The notes beneath the pieces were generated by a model that had not been told where the DNA came from, made no database searches, and was given only the letters and a program-made list of their open reading frames with translations. Below, one piece after another: positions 19,867 to 31,177 of a DNA stretch of 64,000 bases. The stretch comes from Daphnia carinata. Taxonomy: Eukaryota > Arthropoda > Branchiopoda > Diplostraca > Daphniidae. The stretch's first letter is position 1; every line of letters starts with the position of its first letter. The DNA lies in NCBI RefSeq assembly GCF_022539665.2, contig NC_081331.1, forward strand, positions 8,153,534-8,217,533. The letters run 5' to 3'. The translations under genes and the position numbers were made by a program.

Positions 19867-20822
19867 TGGGTAAGTATCACGTTTTCAAGATTAATAACGT
19901 ATTTTGTTAATGAATTTGTAGTAGATGAGTTCAATAAGTTTTGACGTTTTCTCAAACTAATTGCATTATTTTGATAATGTTTTATGTTTGAATTTATCTT
20001 TAAAGTGCATTCTGTTTTAATTTGTAGCTAACTATGCACAATGCTTCTGTTGGCTGTTTCTTTGATGGCTGGACAGGCCATGGCTGGGGCGATGGGTTCT
20101 GCTTCATCCGGGTACTACACCGCTCCAGCATCCTACTACACCACCAAGGCTCCCGAGTAGTACACCACCAAGAAGGCCGAACATTATACCACAACGTACG
20201 CTATTCCTAGCTACTACACTGAGCCCCCGAATACTACACAACGAAGGCACCGGAGTATTACACAACGACATACGCTGCAACGAGCTACTACACCGAAGCA
20301 ACCAAGTACTATGCCGTCGCCAGCTACACTACCACTACCGCTGTCTACTACTGCACAACAGAAGCAGCCAAGTACTACGTAGCTCCGACTTACTACCCTG
20401 AAGCTGTCGGTCTTACTACAGTGAGCCGACATACTACATTGAGGATCCACGCTATTATTCTGCTCCGTCTTACTATACCACTGCTGCTCCTTCTTCCTAC
20501 ATCGAGCCAAGATACTACACAACAACCTATGCCACCCCAGCTTATTATCCGGAAGCTCCAAAATACTATTCGACTCCAAGCTACTACACTGAAGCCCCCG
20601 TTTACTTCACTACGACTTACTCGGCCCCCGAGTACTACACCACATCACAAGCCACTCCCAGTTACTACACCGAGGCTTCTAAGTATTATTCCGCTCCAAG
20701 CTTCAGCGCCAAGGCGCCCGAGTATTACACCACTACGTCTGCCTCTCCTGGCTACTACACCGCACCTCAAAAATATTATTCCGCTTCTAGCTACCAAAAC
20801 TGAAGCTCCGGAGTACTATTAA
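19867..20822 (+). pseudogene. Tyr-rich repeat secreted protein gene 2, broken
   Basis: Exon 1 is a minimal ATG G (19867-19870) with donor GTAAGT, as is common for arthropod secreted proteins. Exon 2 begins after an acceptor near 20027. The spliced ATG frame meets a stop early, but ATG 20041 opens a signal peptide (MLLLAVSLMAGQAMAGAMG) followed by repeats of YYTAPASYYTTKAPE. The repeat frame is cut by TAG at 20158-20160, where neighbouring repeats have TAC, and shifts frame at about 20225 and 20410. The array ends with GAG TAC TAT TAA at 20822. It is the same family as array 1, but with promoter and signal peptide. Sequencing or assembly errors in repeats could cause some of the breaks. Confidence 0.65.
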
Positions 20823-23083
20823 GGGCCCCTAAGATTTTAATAGGTGAATTGAAAAATCATTGCTTCGTTTTTATTTTATAGTTACACGGTAAACGTTATT
20901 TCAAACCACTATCTTGTGTTTGTGTTATTTTTCAGTGGAAAGTGGTACTAGACAAGTTGTCTAATTAATTATATTTTCCGTTAAAACAACTCGTTCACCC
21001 AATGAAATTTCACATCGTATCGTTTGACATTGAAATTTCTTTAAATTAATTTTAATCTGTAAATGTTTAATCAATTTCAAGTGTTTCAAACTTGGAAACA
21101 CATTGTATTAAGGTAGACAGTTTGTCTTGTAGGTTTGCGGATGATCTATTCTTATTTCCAGCTTGCTGATATCACGCTGTTTGCAACAAATCACCAAAGG
21201 AAAGGGTAAAATATTTAAAGCTAGTGACATTCGATTATCAACATCAACCATCTTTAATTGCAAAACAGACATTTAAATGATAATTCGGAATTTATCTTCA
21301 AAGGATTGCAGCCGAGGCGTTTTCACGATTATCTCGCTGATAAAGTTACGCGCTATTTTGCGCGCACGCACTGATATGCTGCCACGACGATCCTCGTTGG
21401 GCCTTTTCAGTCCTTTGGCCGGCCAATCTAGATACATAAAATACAAAAAAACACAGTTAGTACGCTTTAGTTTATCACTGATACCTTACTGGCGACGACG
21501 ATCCCACGACGATCCTCGTTGGCCCTTTTCGGTCCTTTGGCCGGCCAATCTAGATACATAAAATACAAAAAATCACAGTTAGTACACTTTAACTTATCCC
21601 TGATACCTGTTTTTGGTGTCGCCGTTCCTCGGTGTCCTGCGGTCTACAGTGACGTGTCCACAGTGACGTGTCCACAGTCCCATGTTACGATGATTGTGCC
21701 TTCATCGTCATTTTTTCCTAATCTATCTTATGCGACTAGACTATACACCCGTGCGAAGGCAAAACCCGGTGCTTATATGAGGCTTTCGTTGTGTGAGCGT
21801 GACTGAGAAGGCGTGAAACACTACACAAAACACCCGGAGAGATCTATCTACTGTTTATGTTCGTTCCCGATTTATTTATTCATGACTAATATCACTTCCG
21901 ATGGAATCTGGCACTAGGTTAGTTGTTTGATAAATGTTGCCGCTTTCGCGTATTATAATCAATTTTTATTCTCAAAGATCAGCGTATTACACAACGACGT
22001 AGATCGAACACATTGAAGTTTGTTTCTGCAGTTTTCGTTCTATTAGTCAGCCTTCTGTGCACCGTATTTGTTCGCACAGTAGCTTTTCACAGAACAGCGC
22101 AACATTTCCTTACGTATCTTGGCCGTTCGGTAACGTAGGTCCCATCTCCGTCGTAAGCGATGTGGATAATATCCTGCGTTTATCATAACGCCGACGGTCA
22201 TCGATGCAATGCGGAGGGTAAACTAAATAGAAGAGGAAACAATAGCAGTGCAAGCACATTTCCCTAGATTTTTTTTGTTAAATTTTACTTTTAGAATTCG
22301 TTACCTTGCCTTAGCATATTGAGAGATACGTATCTAGACTTTCGAAAGCACGTTGTATTTTTATTTGATTTTTTTTTTGTTTTTTGTTTGACTCATTTAA
22401 ACAACAGTTGATGAACTATTGCTAATAAAACAGGTGATCCAATCTAAAGCAACTCGGAGCCAAGGTTCCGTCTACGTACTACCCACCTAATTACGCCTTT
22501 CGACAAGTACTAAGGTTCAACGAACACTGATTTATGGAATGTATGTGAATAATAATGCTCAAAGACGTACGCCGAAATGTGAGATAATAGGAGGCGACTT
22601 TAGATAGGGGTAAATTTGACTAGTTATGATGGGGGAAAAAAACATCCGCACTTTGCCGTCATAGACTAGGACTCTAACGTACTGTATGACTGCACATTTT
22701 GCGAGAATCAGTAAACGGGTGTGCAATCACATCTAAAGACTGATCAATAAAACAGTTCCAAATACCAAATACTCAACTACTCTAAAGCTAGGAAAGCTCA
22801 GATGATGCGTGATACAATAATCAAATAGTAGCTTTAATAGTAACGATAATAAGGATTAGAAAGTACGTAAAGGATCCAATAGAAAAACTGGGAGTAGACG
22901 TAGCGCGCCGAGGCAGGACCACGAATTCCGTCGATAACGAATTTAAGGACAACAATCGGGCATCAAAAGAAGGCTACAAACACAAAAAATTTTTGAACAA
23001 CGTTTGACGACATTTGTTTCCACGAGACAACCGATGTATTACGCGATTTTCTTTTTCTATTCGTCCAAAAAGCGTGAAACGTT
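20823..23083. other. Intergenic DNA
   Basis: No gene is supported. It holds a tandem duplication (21382-21612) and a short repeat ACAGTGACGTGTCC twice near 21648-21675. The right end is probably the 3' flank of the STXBP1-like gene. Confidence 0.5.
21382..21612. repeat. Two tandem copies of a 122-bp unit
   Basis: A unit beginning CCACGACGATCCTCGTTGG at 21382 is repeated from 21504 with a few differences, including the shared GGCCGGCCAATCTAGATACA. It has no coding sense that I can see. Confidence 0.75.
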
Positions 23084-24053
23084 TCAGTTGCCGTTACTCA
23101 GTTCCGTAAGGTCATTAAGGAAGCTCTCCGGAGTCAAAAGGTGAGAAGAGCCTACGAGCAAATTCCAAACACAATCAGTGATGTGCTCATTTAAAACAAA
23201 ACAAAAATAAACGTAGCAGCAAAAGGTACTGACCGACAATGACTTCCCAGTTCTTGACGGCATTCGTCACTTCATATGCCGACCTCATTTGCGAATACGA
23301 GACTCCACCCATTACAAAAACGATTATGCGAGGAACGTTCCTCACATGCTGCTGAGATTTGCCTTTATGCCAGTACCGCGCACTGGTAAGAACAAAAACA
23401 AACAAGATACACATAATTTTTTTGCGACAACTGAATACACGAAGTGGTTACCTGGCCGGGGCATTTCGGGAGACAGGAGCAGCGGGGCGTCCAGCCAGAA
23501 ATGGAAAATGTCTTTGATCCAACTTGTCTTCGATAGCATCTTCGGCGATATCTTTTAATATGGGAGTCCAACGGGACATTTGGTAAGTTTGTTCTATAAT
23601 GCGTTCCTTTCGAGTGATTTGATGGATTTTCTTTCGAGTGCCATAGAAATCAAAATTCGACAGTCAAAATTAAAACTGATACTTCTATTCAGTAGGAATT
23701 CTTTTTTTTACGTCGACTGCAACATTGAGACCCAACAAAGCCATGTTAATAATAATGCTACGCTCGTTAGGTGGAACTTGGGCGTGCTGAATCAGCTTGG
23801 TAAGATTTTCTTCCGAAATGCCATTCTTGGAAAGAACGTAAAGCAAAATGATTCGGATTTTATCAAAATAGCTGACTTTCGTGTCCAGAAGAATTGGCAC
23901 AATGTTCCTCGTATGATCTTTGATTTTCTCCCCTTCGGCATCTGTCCCCATGGCTAGATCCTAAATCCAAAGCATAATTGTTAATTACCAGAGGGATCGT
24001 GTAACGATCCCGAAAGGTAATTGTAATTGTGCTAGAAATAAATGAAGAGACGA

Positions 24054-24158
24054 CCCTAAGGGTGTAGACCCATTTATTTAGCTCTTTAAAGAAAAAAACA
24101 AAGGAACACCTATTCCTTTCCTAATGCCTGGATACGCCCCCTCTCTTCAGACTTATTT
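24054..24158 (+). repeat. DIRS left inverted terminal repeat
   Basis: It starts at CCCTAAGGGTG and runs to CTTCAGACTTATTT. It is the reverse complement of 29039-29143. The outer side (23976-24053) holds the hairpin GGGATCG TGTAA CGATCCC. Confidence 0.85.
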
Positions 24159-24596
24159 CACCAGGGCTTGTAACAACTTTAACAACATAAACAACTAAAC
24201 GAAACAATGATTATGAAATCAGAGATGGACCAGAGAAAAAACCTGACGTAATTCTGACAGGGGAAAAAACTCTGTCCGTAACGGTCATGAAAAAGGGTAA
24301 CAACAGTAGTGCCATTCAAAGATCAACTCGTTAAGAGAAGACACAACAAAAAATTGCAGTTCTTCTATAGCTGCCATCTCGCCAGGGGTTTTCTTAGCCA
24401 TGAAGCTGATTTGCCGGACGTTCGATGGACTGATTCCAGTTATGACCACTGCCTCCGCTGAAACCTCTGGGCTTTCTGGCTTGGTTTACTCTATCAGAAA
24501 CCAAAATATAATAAAAATACAAAAGGCTGACGGATATCAAACCACACAATAATTCTCCATAAATGAAGCCAGGGTGGGTTTGGGTGGGAGACAGAC
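24159..24596. other. DIRS noncoding segment between ITR and internal complementary region
   Basis: No ORF or recognised motif; about 440 bp of unique DIRS 3' sequence. Probably untranslated region. Confidence 0.5.
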
Positions 24597-24719
24597 CCTT
24601 AGAGTCGTCTCTTCATTTATTTCTAGCACAATTACAATTACCTTTCGGGATCGTTACACGATCCCTCTGGTAATTAACAATTGTGCTGCGAAATGCCATT
24701 TCGTTAGACCCTAAGGGTG
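24597..24719. repeat. DIRS internal complementary region
   Basis: 24597-24690 is the reverse complement of the left outer end and 24685-24719 that of the right outer end, joined at AATT. This is the defining template for closing a DIRS circle. It brings the two end palindromes side by side. Confidence 0.9.
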
Positions 24720-24734
24720 ACTTTGTAGATTTGC

Positions 24735-26036
24735 TTAAATGTGAGTTTGTCCGAAGACTGATGATTCAACCGTTGCCTCCGCCGATCGGTTGTAAAATCT
24801 TCTAAACGTCGATTCGTGAGACCAGCTTCCCGCTTTTAAAATTGCATCCATTGACAATCCGTTGTTTGACGCTTTAGAAGCGGCCGCGCTTCTAGGTGAA
24901 TGTGCCCCAAATACCTTCGTATTGATCCCGGCTTCCTTTAGGACGGATCTTATCCATCGACTCACCGTGTTGGGTGACACTGGTTTGTGCGGAGCAATGA
25001 CTGCTATAACCAGCCTATCACTGTTGTGTTCCGCTCGAAAACTACTAGTGCGCTCCTTGTATGACTCCAACGTCCTAACCGGACATACCTTTTGATCTGG
25101 ACAAGCTGTTAAAGAGAATGTTTGCAATGGACCGCTTCTCTGAGCTTTCCTCGGCGCCCCCAACGCGATTTTTACGCTATTTGAACCGAATACTAACGAA
25201 CTGTATTCAATTGCCGCAATTTCTGAGACTCGCATGAGCGTCGCTAGCGCAATCAACGTTACCATTTTGTACGCTAACAGGTACAGAGGTAACGAATCGT
25301 TTTCTCCTAACGAAGAAACAAAGGTGAGGACTTGATTAGGATCCCATGTTGCATTGTATCTCGGACGAGGCGGATTTCGATTGTAACAACCTTTGAGCAA
25401 TCTTACTACTTCCGGCCGCTCGCTTATGCTCACGCCCTCCGCTGGCTTAAGAGTGCTCGACAACATCGACCTATGAAGATTAATAGAACTATACGATTTA
25501 CCCGTCGCATGCAAATTTGTTAAAAATTCCAAGATGTCCGCTATAACAATGGAGAAGGGATTCGAACGCCTCCCCATACACCAATGCACCCAATTTCTCC
25601 ATGCTGACTCATAAGCGGTTTGGGTGTTGGGCCTAATTCCGGCCATGAGTAAGTCGACCACCGTTGTCGAAAATCCTCGCTCAAGGTACTGTCTCCTGAC
25701 AGCTTCCAGACGGCCAAGCGTAGCGCATTGTTCCAGGTAAGCGGGTGAGTTTCGTCCAGTGCTGATTTCAAAAGGGTCTGAGACGGCGCAAGAAGACGTG
25801 GGACGTCGCAGGAGAGCTCCAGCAATAACGGGAACCACGGCTGGCCTATCCAAACTGGGCAAACAAAAACCACTACAGATTTTTCCCACCTGATCTTTCC
25901 TAAGCATTTGAAAATTAAGGCGAATGGTGGGAAACAGTAAGCCAATAACCCTTTCCAATTGACTGAAAAGGCGTTTGTTGCCATTGCGCCAGGTTGCGGA
26001 TGCCACGAAATTAATGATGGAAGCTGTGCGTTCCAA
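24735..26036 (-). CDS. DIRS tyrosine recombinase
   Basis: The C-terminal 330 residues form a tyrosine recombinase: SAM-like core-binding region (RPNTQTAYESAWRNWVHWCM), catalytic Arg in LATLMRVSEIAAI, HxxR-type box in GAHSPRSAAASKA, and the final His/Trp to Tyr region AGSWSHESTFRRFYNRS. It recombines the DNA circle into the genome in place of an integrase. The frame extends upstream to 26036 and overlaps the RT/RNase H frame by about 500 bp, as is usual in DIRS elements; the true start is probably near 25940 (MLRKDQVG) or later. The frame is intact. Confidence 0.85.
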   Translation of the reverse strand: MERTASIINFVASATWRNGNKRLFSQLERVIGLLFPTIRLNFQMLRKDQVGKICSGFCLPSLDRPAVVPVIAGALLRRPTSSCAVSDPFEISTGRNSPAYLEQCATLGRLEAVRRQYLERGFSTTVVDLLMAGIRPNTQTAYESAWRNWVHWCMGRRSNPFSIVIADILEFLTNLHATGKSYSSINLHRSMLSSTLKPAEGVSISERPEVVRLLKGCYNRNPPRPRYNATWDPNQVLTFVSSLGENDSLPLYLLAYKMVTLIALATLMRVSEIAAIEYSSLVFGSNSVKIALGAPRKAQRSGPLQTFSLTACPDQKVCPVRTLESYKERTSSFRAEHNSDRLVIAVIAPHKPVSPNTVSRWIRSVLKEAGINTKVFGAHSPRSAAASKASNNGLSMDAILKAGSWSHESTFRRFYNRSAEATVESSVFGQTHI

Positions 26037-27230
26037 GGTGTTGCGAAAGCGTCAACGACTGACGGCCATAGTTCCTGAATGCACTTGAAAACGCGCGGAT
26101 CCAACTTCCAATCCCCGGCGTCAGGCCCGACCCGTGACTCTTCATCCGCAACGATATTTAATTTACCCGCTACGTGAACCGCCTCCAACGATATGCCGCG
26201 GTTCTCGCACCAAGTTGTAAGCTGGGCAGATACGTTAGTCAGGGCCTGAGATCGAGAATCCCCGCAATGATTAATATAGGCTACAGCTGTCGAATTGTCC
26301 AAGAATACCCTAATTGAGATATTCTTAGACTGAGCAGCGAACGCCTGTACCGCAAAGAACGCTCCTAATAGTTCGAGCTCGTTAATGTGCTTTTTTATAT
26401 CCGCTGGCGTCCAAGATCCTCTCGTTCTGATTTCATCACAGCATGCGCCCCAACCTGATAGCGACGCATCTGTATAAATCTCGAGATCTGGTGTGTGGGG
26501 AAAGAAAATTTTATCTTGGGTTTTGTTTAGATTAAACACCCACCATTCCAGGTCCTCACGAGCCTCACGAGCTTCCGCTGAAAATGAGCATCTAGTCTTT
26601 AAATTGAAATTGGCCGATTGCGCTTGTTTGATGTAGAACCGTTGCAATCTACGGTAATGCGCCTGAGCGTATGGAATCGCTGGGATCGCCCAGGTAAAGT
26701 TGCCCATGATAGACGCAATCTTTCGCAAAGAAATTGACTCCGCCGCATGCGCCGCCTCACACATCTTCTTAACTGCTTTTACTTTGATGTTTGGCAAGGC
26801 GAAGGACAATCGAACCGAGTCGATTACTAGCCCCAGATTCTCCGACTTGCGTAGGGACCAACACGGATTTTTCCCAATTTATTAAAAAACCCAGATGTTT
26901 TAGCAACTGGATGGTTACGTTAAGATCCCCTAATGTGCTTTCTTCAGACACATTCAAAATTAAGATGTCATCCAAATAGATTATCAGTCTTACGCCCTTT
27001 TTTCTCAAAAAACCCATGACAACCTTGAGAATTTTTGTAAAAATCCTTGGCGCGGAAGCCAGACCAAAGGCCAGACAGGCAAATTGGAATAAACGCCCCT
27101 TCCACTGGAACCGCAAAAACTTTTGGTGGGCAGCACAAACCGGCACCGTCAGGTAGGCGTCTTTTAAATCTAGTTGAACCATCCAATCCCCTTTTCGTAA
27201 AAGAAAACGAGCCGATTCTAGATTTTCCAT
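25541..27230 (-). pseudogene. DIRS reverse transcriptase / RNase H, one frameshift
   Basis: RT motifs: MVQLDLKDAYLTVPV near 27180, FACLAFGLASAPRIF near 27080, IYLDDILIL near 26980. After FLINWEKSVLVPTQ the frame ends; the expected continuation (FALPNIKVKAVKKMCEAA) is in another frame from 26809. A one-base shift near 26855 thus splits the domain. The RNase H part follows (DLEIYTDASLSGWGA near 26460, GELELL-type ELELLGAFFAVQAF near 26370, DNSTAVAYINHCGD near 26300), then the usual DIRS tail WPSVVDAFATPWNAQLP. Confidence 0.85.
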
Positions 27231-29073
27231 CTTGAAGAATCGTACCGAATAAATTGATTCAAGGGCTTCAGATTAATGATAGGCCTAAACCCACCCGATT
27301 TTTTGGGAATCACAAATAAAGAACAAAAGAACCCTTCAGACCCGTCGGTGATTTCTCTAATAGCCCGCTTTCTGACAAGATCCCTCACTTCTCTGTCACA
27401 CACTGCCTCCATCTCTTTGGACATGACAACAGGGACAGAAATTGTGCGTTGAGTAGGTGAAATGCTGAAATCGAGTTTAACGCCATGCGATAAACTATCG
27501 AGGATCCATTGATCGTCCGTTACCACCGTCCAACGATCAGCAAAAGCTATCAACCTAGCACCCACTTGCTCTTCCGCCCGGCGTTTAGAACAAATAATAG
27601 ATTGGGGATTAAAAACGTACCTCTGGCCTCCCCGTAACCAGGAACTAGCCCCAGTCGGTCGTCCTCTTTCCCCTCCAACTCGTTGCGGTGGCTGCTCCCT
27701 CGTCTTCCTCGGGCGCAAAACGAAAGGGTGCTCCGATGCTGATTGAGAATGGTCCATTGACTTGGACCATGAACTTGTCTTGGTCTTTGAGGTTTTAGCC
27801 AATGTTGCGTCCTGCGATGCTTCTTTAAGCATCGACTCCAGGAACTTTCCCGTAAAAAGGAGCTCTCGAGCCTCCTTTCCGGGTGCAAACGCTTGCGGGT
27901 CAGCTGCAAGAAAGTCAAAACCGGGTTCCACTAAGGCAACCACCGATCGCCTTCTCTGCCGGGTAACGTGGTGATAGGCGCGAGACCACTGCTGTAGTGC
28001 GTCCTTTACCAAATCCTGGGCTTTTCTTTCTGATTCTCCATCACTGAGGGAAAGAATGCGGGTATAAAGGTCTATAAGTGGCGGGCCAATATCCATGATC
28101 TTGAGATGCGTCGTGACCAGCGACTCCTCCGCCGCATTGACTGCTTTTAACTTCCCTTTATCCTTTGCCCGTCTATACATGTAGCCGTCGAGTTTGGGTG
28201 GTCTTAACGAAAATTCTTTGTCCACAAAATCAAGCGGAATCCTCTTTGAAATTGCTTTAGATTCGTTAGTTGGTACTCCTTTCGTCAACCAGCTGGAAAG
28301 AGCTTCGGTGACCTCTTGTGGCACTACCAACGGTACAGGCTCTTTACTACCATTCGACCTTAGACTACGGGGCTCTGGGGTACGCTCCTTTGATGAACCC
28401 GGCCTCGGTGAGCTGGGTACGGCTGGCGACCTGGCCGCTTGCTGCCCTGCCAAACTCTCTGGCCTTCGATTTGCTGGGCGCCATGGCCGCTTAAAGAATC
28501 CTTGCAGACGATCCTTATCTTCGTGGTCGTCTTCTTCGTGGTAGTCTTCTTCCTGCTCGTCGGTTCTGTTTCTATTGCCACGGTCAAAACTCTCACGACT
28601 TGGCTCACGCTCGCTGTCCTCATCCGTATATTGCCCATCCTCCACACGATTATATTCCGCACAAAAACTGTCACGGCGGGAATTATAATTCGCCGTATCA
28701 CTCCAAAACCCTCGACTGGTCTCACGTGTGTAAAAATCCCGCACGTCATACCCATAGGTTGGTCTGACTCTGCCATAATCTTGGTCGTTACGATCGTAGA
28801 TGGCGCGAGGTAGGGACGGTCGCGATAAAACCCACTCGGCGTTGGACGTGGGGGGGACCTTTTCCTTTCTTGATAACGTGAATCGTAGTAACTTCGGCGA
28901 TCACGATAACGAGAGCGTTCTAAAAATTCTCTTTCCTGCTCCCTATTTGAAAAATTTACGGCACGTGGATCAAACCAATCGTTTCTATGCCTATCTCTGT
29001 AATTTCCAGGTGCCGACATCCTTACTCTGTAAGAGCTAAAATAAGTCTGAAGAGAGGGGGCGTATCCAGGCAT
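27218..29073 (-). pseudogene. DIRS gag-like ORF1, split by a frameshift
   Basis: It opens at ATG 29073 just inside the ITR (MPGYAPSLQTYFSSYRVRM) with an Arg/Tyr/Asp-rich stretch. It continues in the frame ending at 27218 after a shift near 28800. Acidic repeats (EEDYHEEDDHEDKD) and a more ordered region (LKIMDIGPPLIDLYTRILSL, WSRAYHHVTRQRRRSVV) follow, reaching SGGFRPIINLKPLNQFI at the start of RT. The order is typical of DIRS ORF1 preceding RT. Without the shift the product would be about 600 residues. Confidence 0.7.
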
Positions 29074-29143
29074 TAGGAAAAGAATAGGTGTTCCTTTGTT
29101 TTTTTCTTTAAAGAGCTAAATAAATGGGTCTACACCCTTAGGG
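29039..29143 (-). repeat. DIRS right inverted terminal repeat
   Basis: The reverse complement of 24054-24158. The outer side (29144-29173) contains the palindrome CGAAATGGCATTTCG. Confidence 0.85.
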
Positions 29144-30006
29144 TCTAACGAAATGGCATTTCGCAGCACAATTTATGATAGGTTCAAACAGGGAATAATT
29201 TTTCTAAACATTTCGAATATTCGAAAAAGAAATTAATTAAATTGCAAGTACCTGTTCCACTTTGCGTGACTTATCAACATTTCCTTCATAGCACTTCATG
29301 CAGTCCTCCGCAAGATGAAGATGGGTTCCATATGTGGACAACTCTTTCTGGTATTGCGGCATTTTTTTTAATCATTTGTGATAGATCTTTCATAGAAGAC
29401 TTGTCGCCTGCTGGCATTCGCTTGGATTCCGTGAACTTTTTCATGTTCTTCGTAACATTTCTATGAAAAATGTTTTTTTTTAACACTTATTATTGCCGAC
29501 ATAAAAAAAAAATAGAAATGTTTTACGTCAAGACGACCGCTACATGCTGATGACGCAATTCAACCCACAAATCGTCATTTTCGTCAAGTAATACTTCCCT
29601 CTCCGATCCACCGGCTGTGCTTTCGTATCTGAGTCATAATAGAAATTAAAGTATGTTTTTTTGGTCCAAAAATTCATCGTGCTACGAACTTATACGTCAT
29701 TTTCAATTGGAAGTAAATCGTACGCCATAGCTTGCAAAGTCAACTCGTGAAGCAGCGAAGAAACACAATCGAATCCTCGATCAAGGATAATAAGCTGGGA
29801 ACGCGCTTTTTCAGGACCTAAAGAGATTCATACGATTAAAATTGAATATCTCGTTTAAGAACATGGTGAGACCCACCTTCGCCATGGTTGGTTCGTCAGC
29901 TTTATAGGCATCGAGTTTATGTTGAACCAGTTGGGCAAGTTCAGCATTGTGACCATTAAAACTAATTGCGAAATTTAAACTAAACAAATAAACTAAACTT
30001 TATACA

Positions 30007-31177
30007 GCTACAGCAAAGAGAAGAGAAGAAAGCTAGGTTAATGGAAGAAAAGCAAAGGGAGGCTGCACAAATGGAACGCTAGGTCCAAGAAGAAAAGAGA
30101 AGAGATGAACTTAAACGACAAATGGAATTGGATAAAAAACAGCAATGGAAAAAAGACTTTGATGCTCAAGTTGAACGATTGAGGTATGTAGAATATTTGT
30201 GTACTCCATTATTTTCGTCTTAGGATGTTTCCCTCACAGGGTAATGGACTTTGAGGCAAATGAAAAACGACGAGAACAGGAGAGATTGATAGCAGAAGCT
30301 GCAGGGTTGGAGGCTATTAAAGAAGAGATAAAAAAGAAAGAAGAAGAAAGAGCAAGAAAAAAACAAAACGGGTATAATATATAAATTTTTTTTTCTAAAC
30401 AATTGTTTTGGATCATATACTGTGTATTTTTAGAGAATTTTTGACCAAACAACATTTGGCAAAACTGAGACAACGTTCGAAAGAAGTGACCGCTGATCTA
30501 GAAAGAGAAATGAATTTTGTGGAAAAGCTAACGAAAGTGATCGTTCCGAAAAAAGGGAAAAAACACTTCAAGACATAATGCGATTTTTAGAACTCCTTGA
30601 AAACCATCGTCAAATTGAGAAAGAACGCTTGCAGCAAAGCGAGTTTTTATTCCAGTAATTTACGCTTCCTTTTTGTTTAGTTGTTAAGTGAATAAATTTA
30701 TTTTAACGTATCTCTTTCGATAGGGAAAAGGCAAAAAAACTGTGGGAAAAACGAGAATCAGAGTGGGGAAGCGGAAAGATTAGCTCGCAAGAAGTTAATG
30801 GAAGAAGTGATAACGATCCAGAAAAAACAGGCAAGGCACCTATCTTTGTATGAACAATTTCAACCGCCCGTTCTACATAGTTCAAATTTCTTTAGATTGA
30901 CGAAAGACTGCTTGTAGCATGGCAAGAAAGAGAGCGACTTTTACTTGATCGGGAAGAACTTATTCGCTCGCTCGAGAGCTACCATAATCAAATGAAGATG
31001 AGGGAGATGGAAACCAAAAATACACAAATTCAAACGAAAGTGCAGCTGTTGGCCCAAATTGATCAAAAACAGCGTAGTGAAGAAGAATTATTTAGGCTAG
31101 AAGAGCAAAAACGCAAACACCAAGAAACCAATGGAAGTAGCCCACAACCAAAAACATTGGAATATTGCAATGGATAA
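30007..31177 (+). pseudogene. Coiled-coil (trichohyalin/TPH-like) ciliary-type gene fragment
   Basis: Several exon-like pieces encode charged coiled coil: about 30007-30183 (REEKKARLMEEKQREAAQME, TAG at 30081-30083), 30240-30370 (EANEKRREQERLIAEAAGLE), 30434-30577 (LAKLRQRSKEVTADLEREM), 30722-30830 (shifted frames, RKKLMEEVITIQKKQ) and 30899-31177 (RLLVAWQERERLLLDREELI, ending LEYCNG). The style resembles TPH-domain proteins of cilia and flagella (CFAP53, MNS1, trichoplein), but I cannot choose between them. The in-frame stop and frame changes mark it as degenerate, and neither end is complete. Confidence 0.5.

Larger units (their letters stand above)
23976..29173 (-). mobile_element. DIRS-type tyrosine-recombinase retrotransposon
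   Basis: The element carries gag-like, RT/RNase H and tyrosine recombinase ORFs on the minus strand. 24054-24158 and 29039-29143 are inverted terminal repeats. A segment near 24597-24719 contains the reverse complements of both outer ends joined together, the internal complementary region that DIRS elements use to circularise. Both ends share AATT (23976-23979 and 29170-29173), which is present once at the joined internal copy. No target duplication is seen, as expected for recombinase insertion. It sits in a phase-0 intron of the STXBP1-like gene. Single frameshifts in gag and RT suggest this copy is inactive. Confidence 0.9.
23084..29965 (-). pseudogene. Rop: STXBP1/Rop (Unc-18, SM protein) C-terminal half, damaged
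   Basis: Minus-strand exons in order: about 29965-29877 (ELAQLVQHKLDAYKADEPTM), about 29817-29690 ([16 protein letters not shown]), 29628-29527 ([20 protein letters not shown]), 29460-29252 ([18 protein letters not shown]), 23960-23712 ([20 protein letters not shown]), about 23650-23452 ([15 protein letters not shown]), 23382-23234 ([20 protein letters not shown]) and 23151-23084 (LLTPESFLNDL). These are the Sec1/Munc18 signatures of the neuronal syntaxin-binding protein that controls vesicle fusion. The N-terminal part is missing beyond 29965. An eighth A in the run at 29362-29369 shifts the frame, and the exon beginning near 23650 has AT where an AG acceptor is expected. One intron contains a DIRS element in the same orientation. 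Confidence 0.85.
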
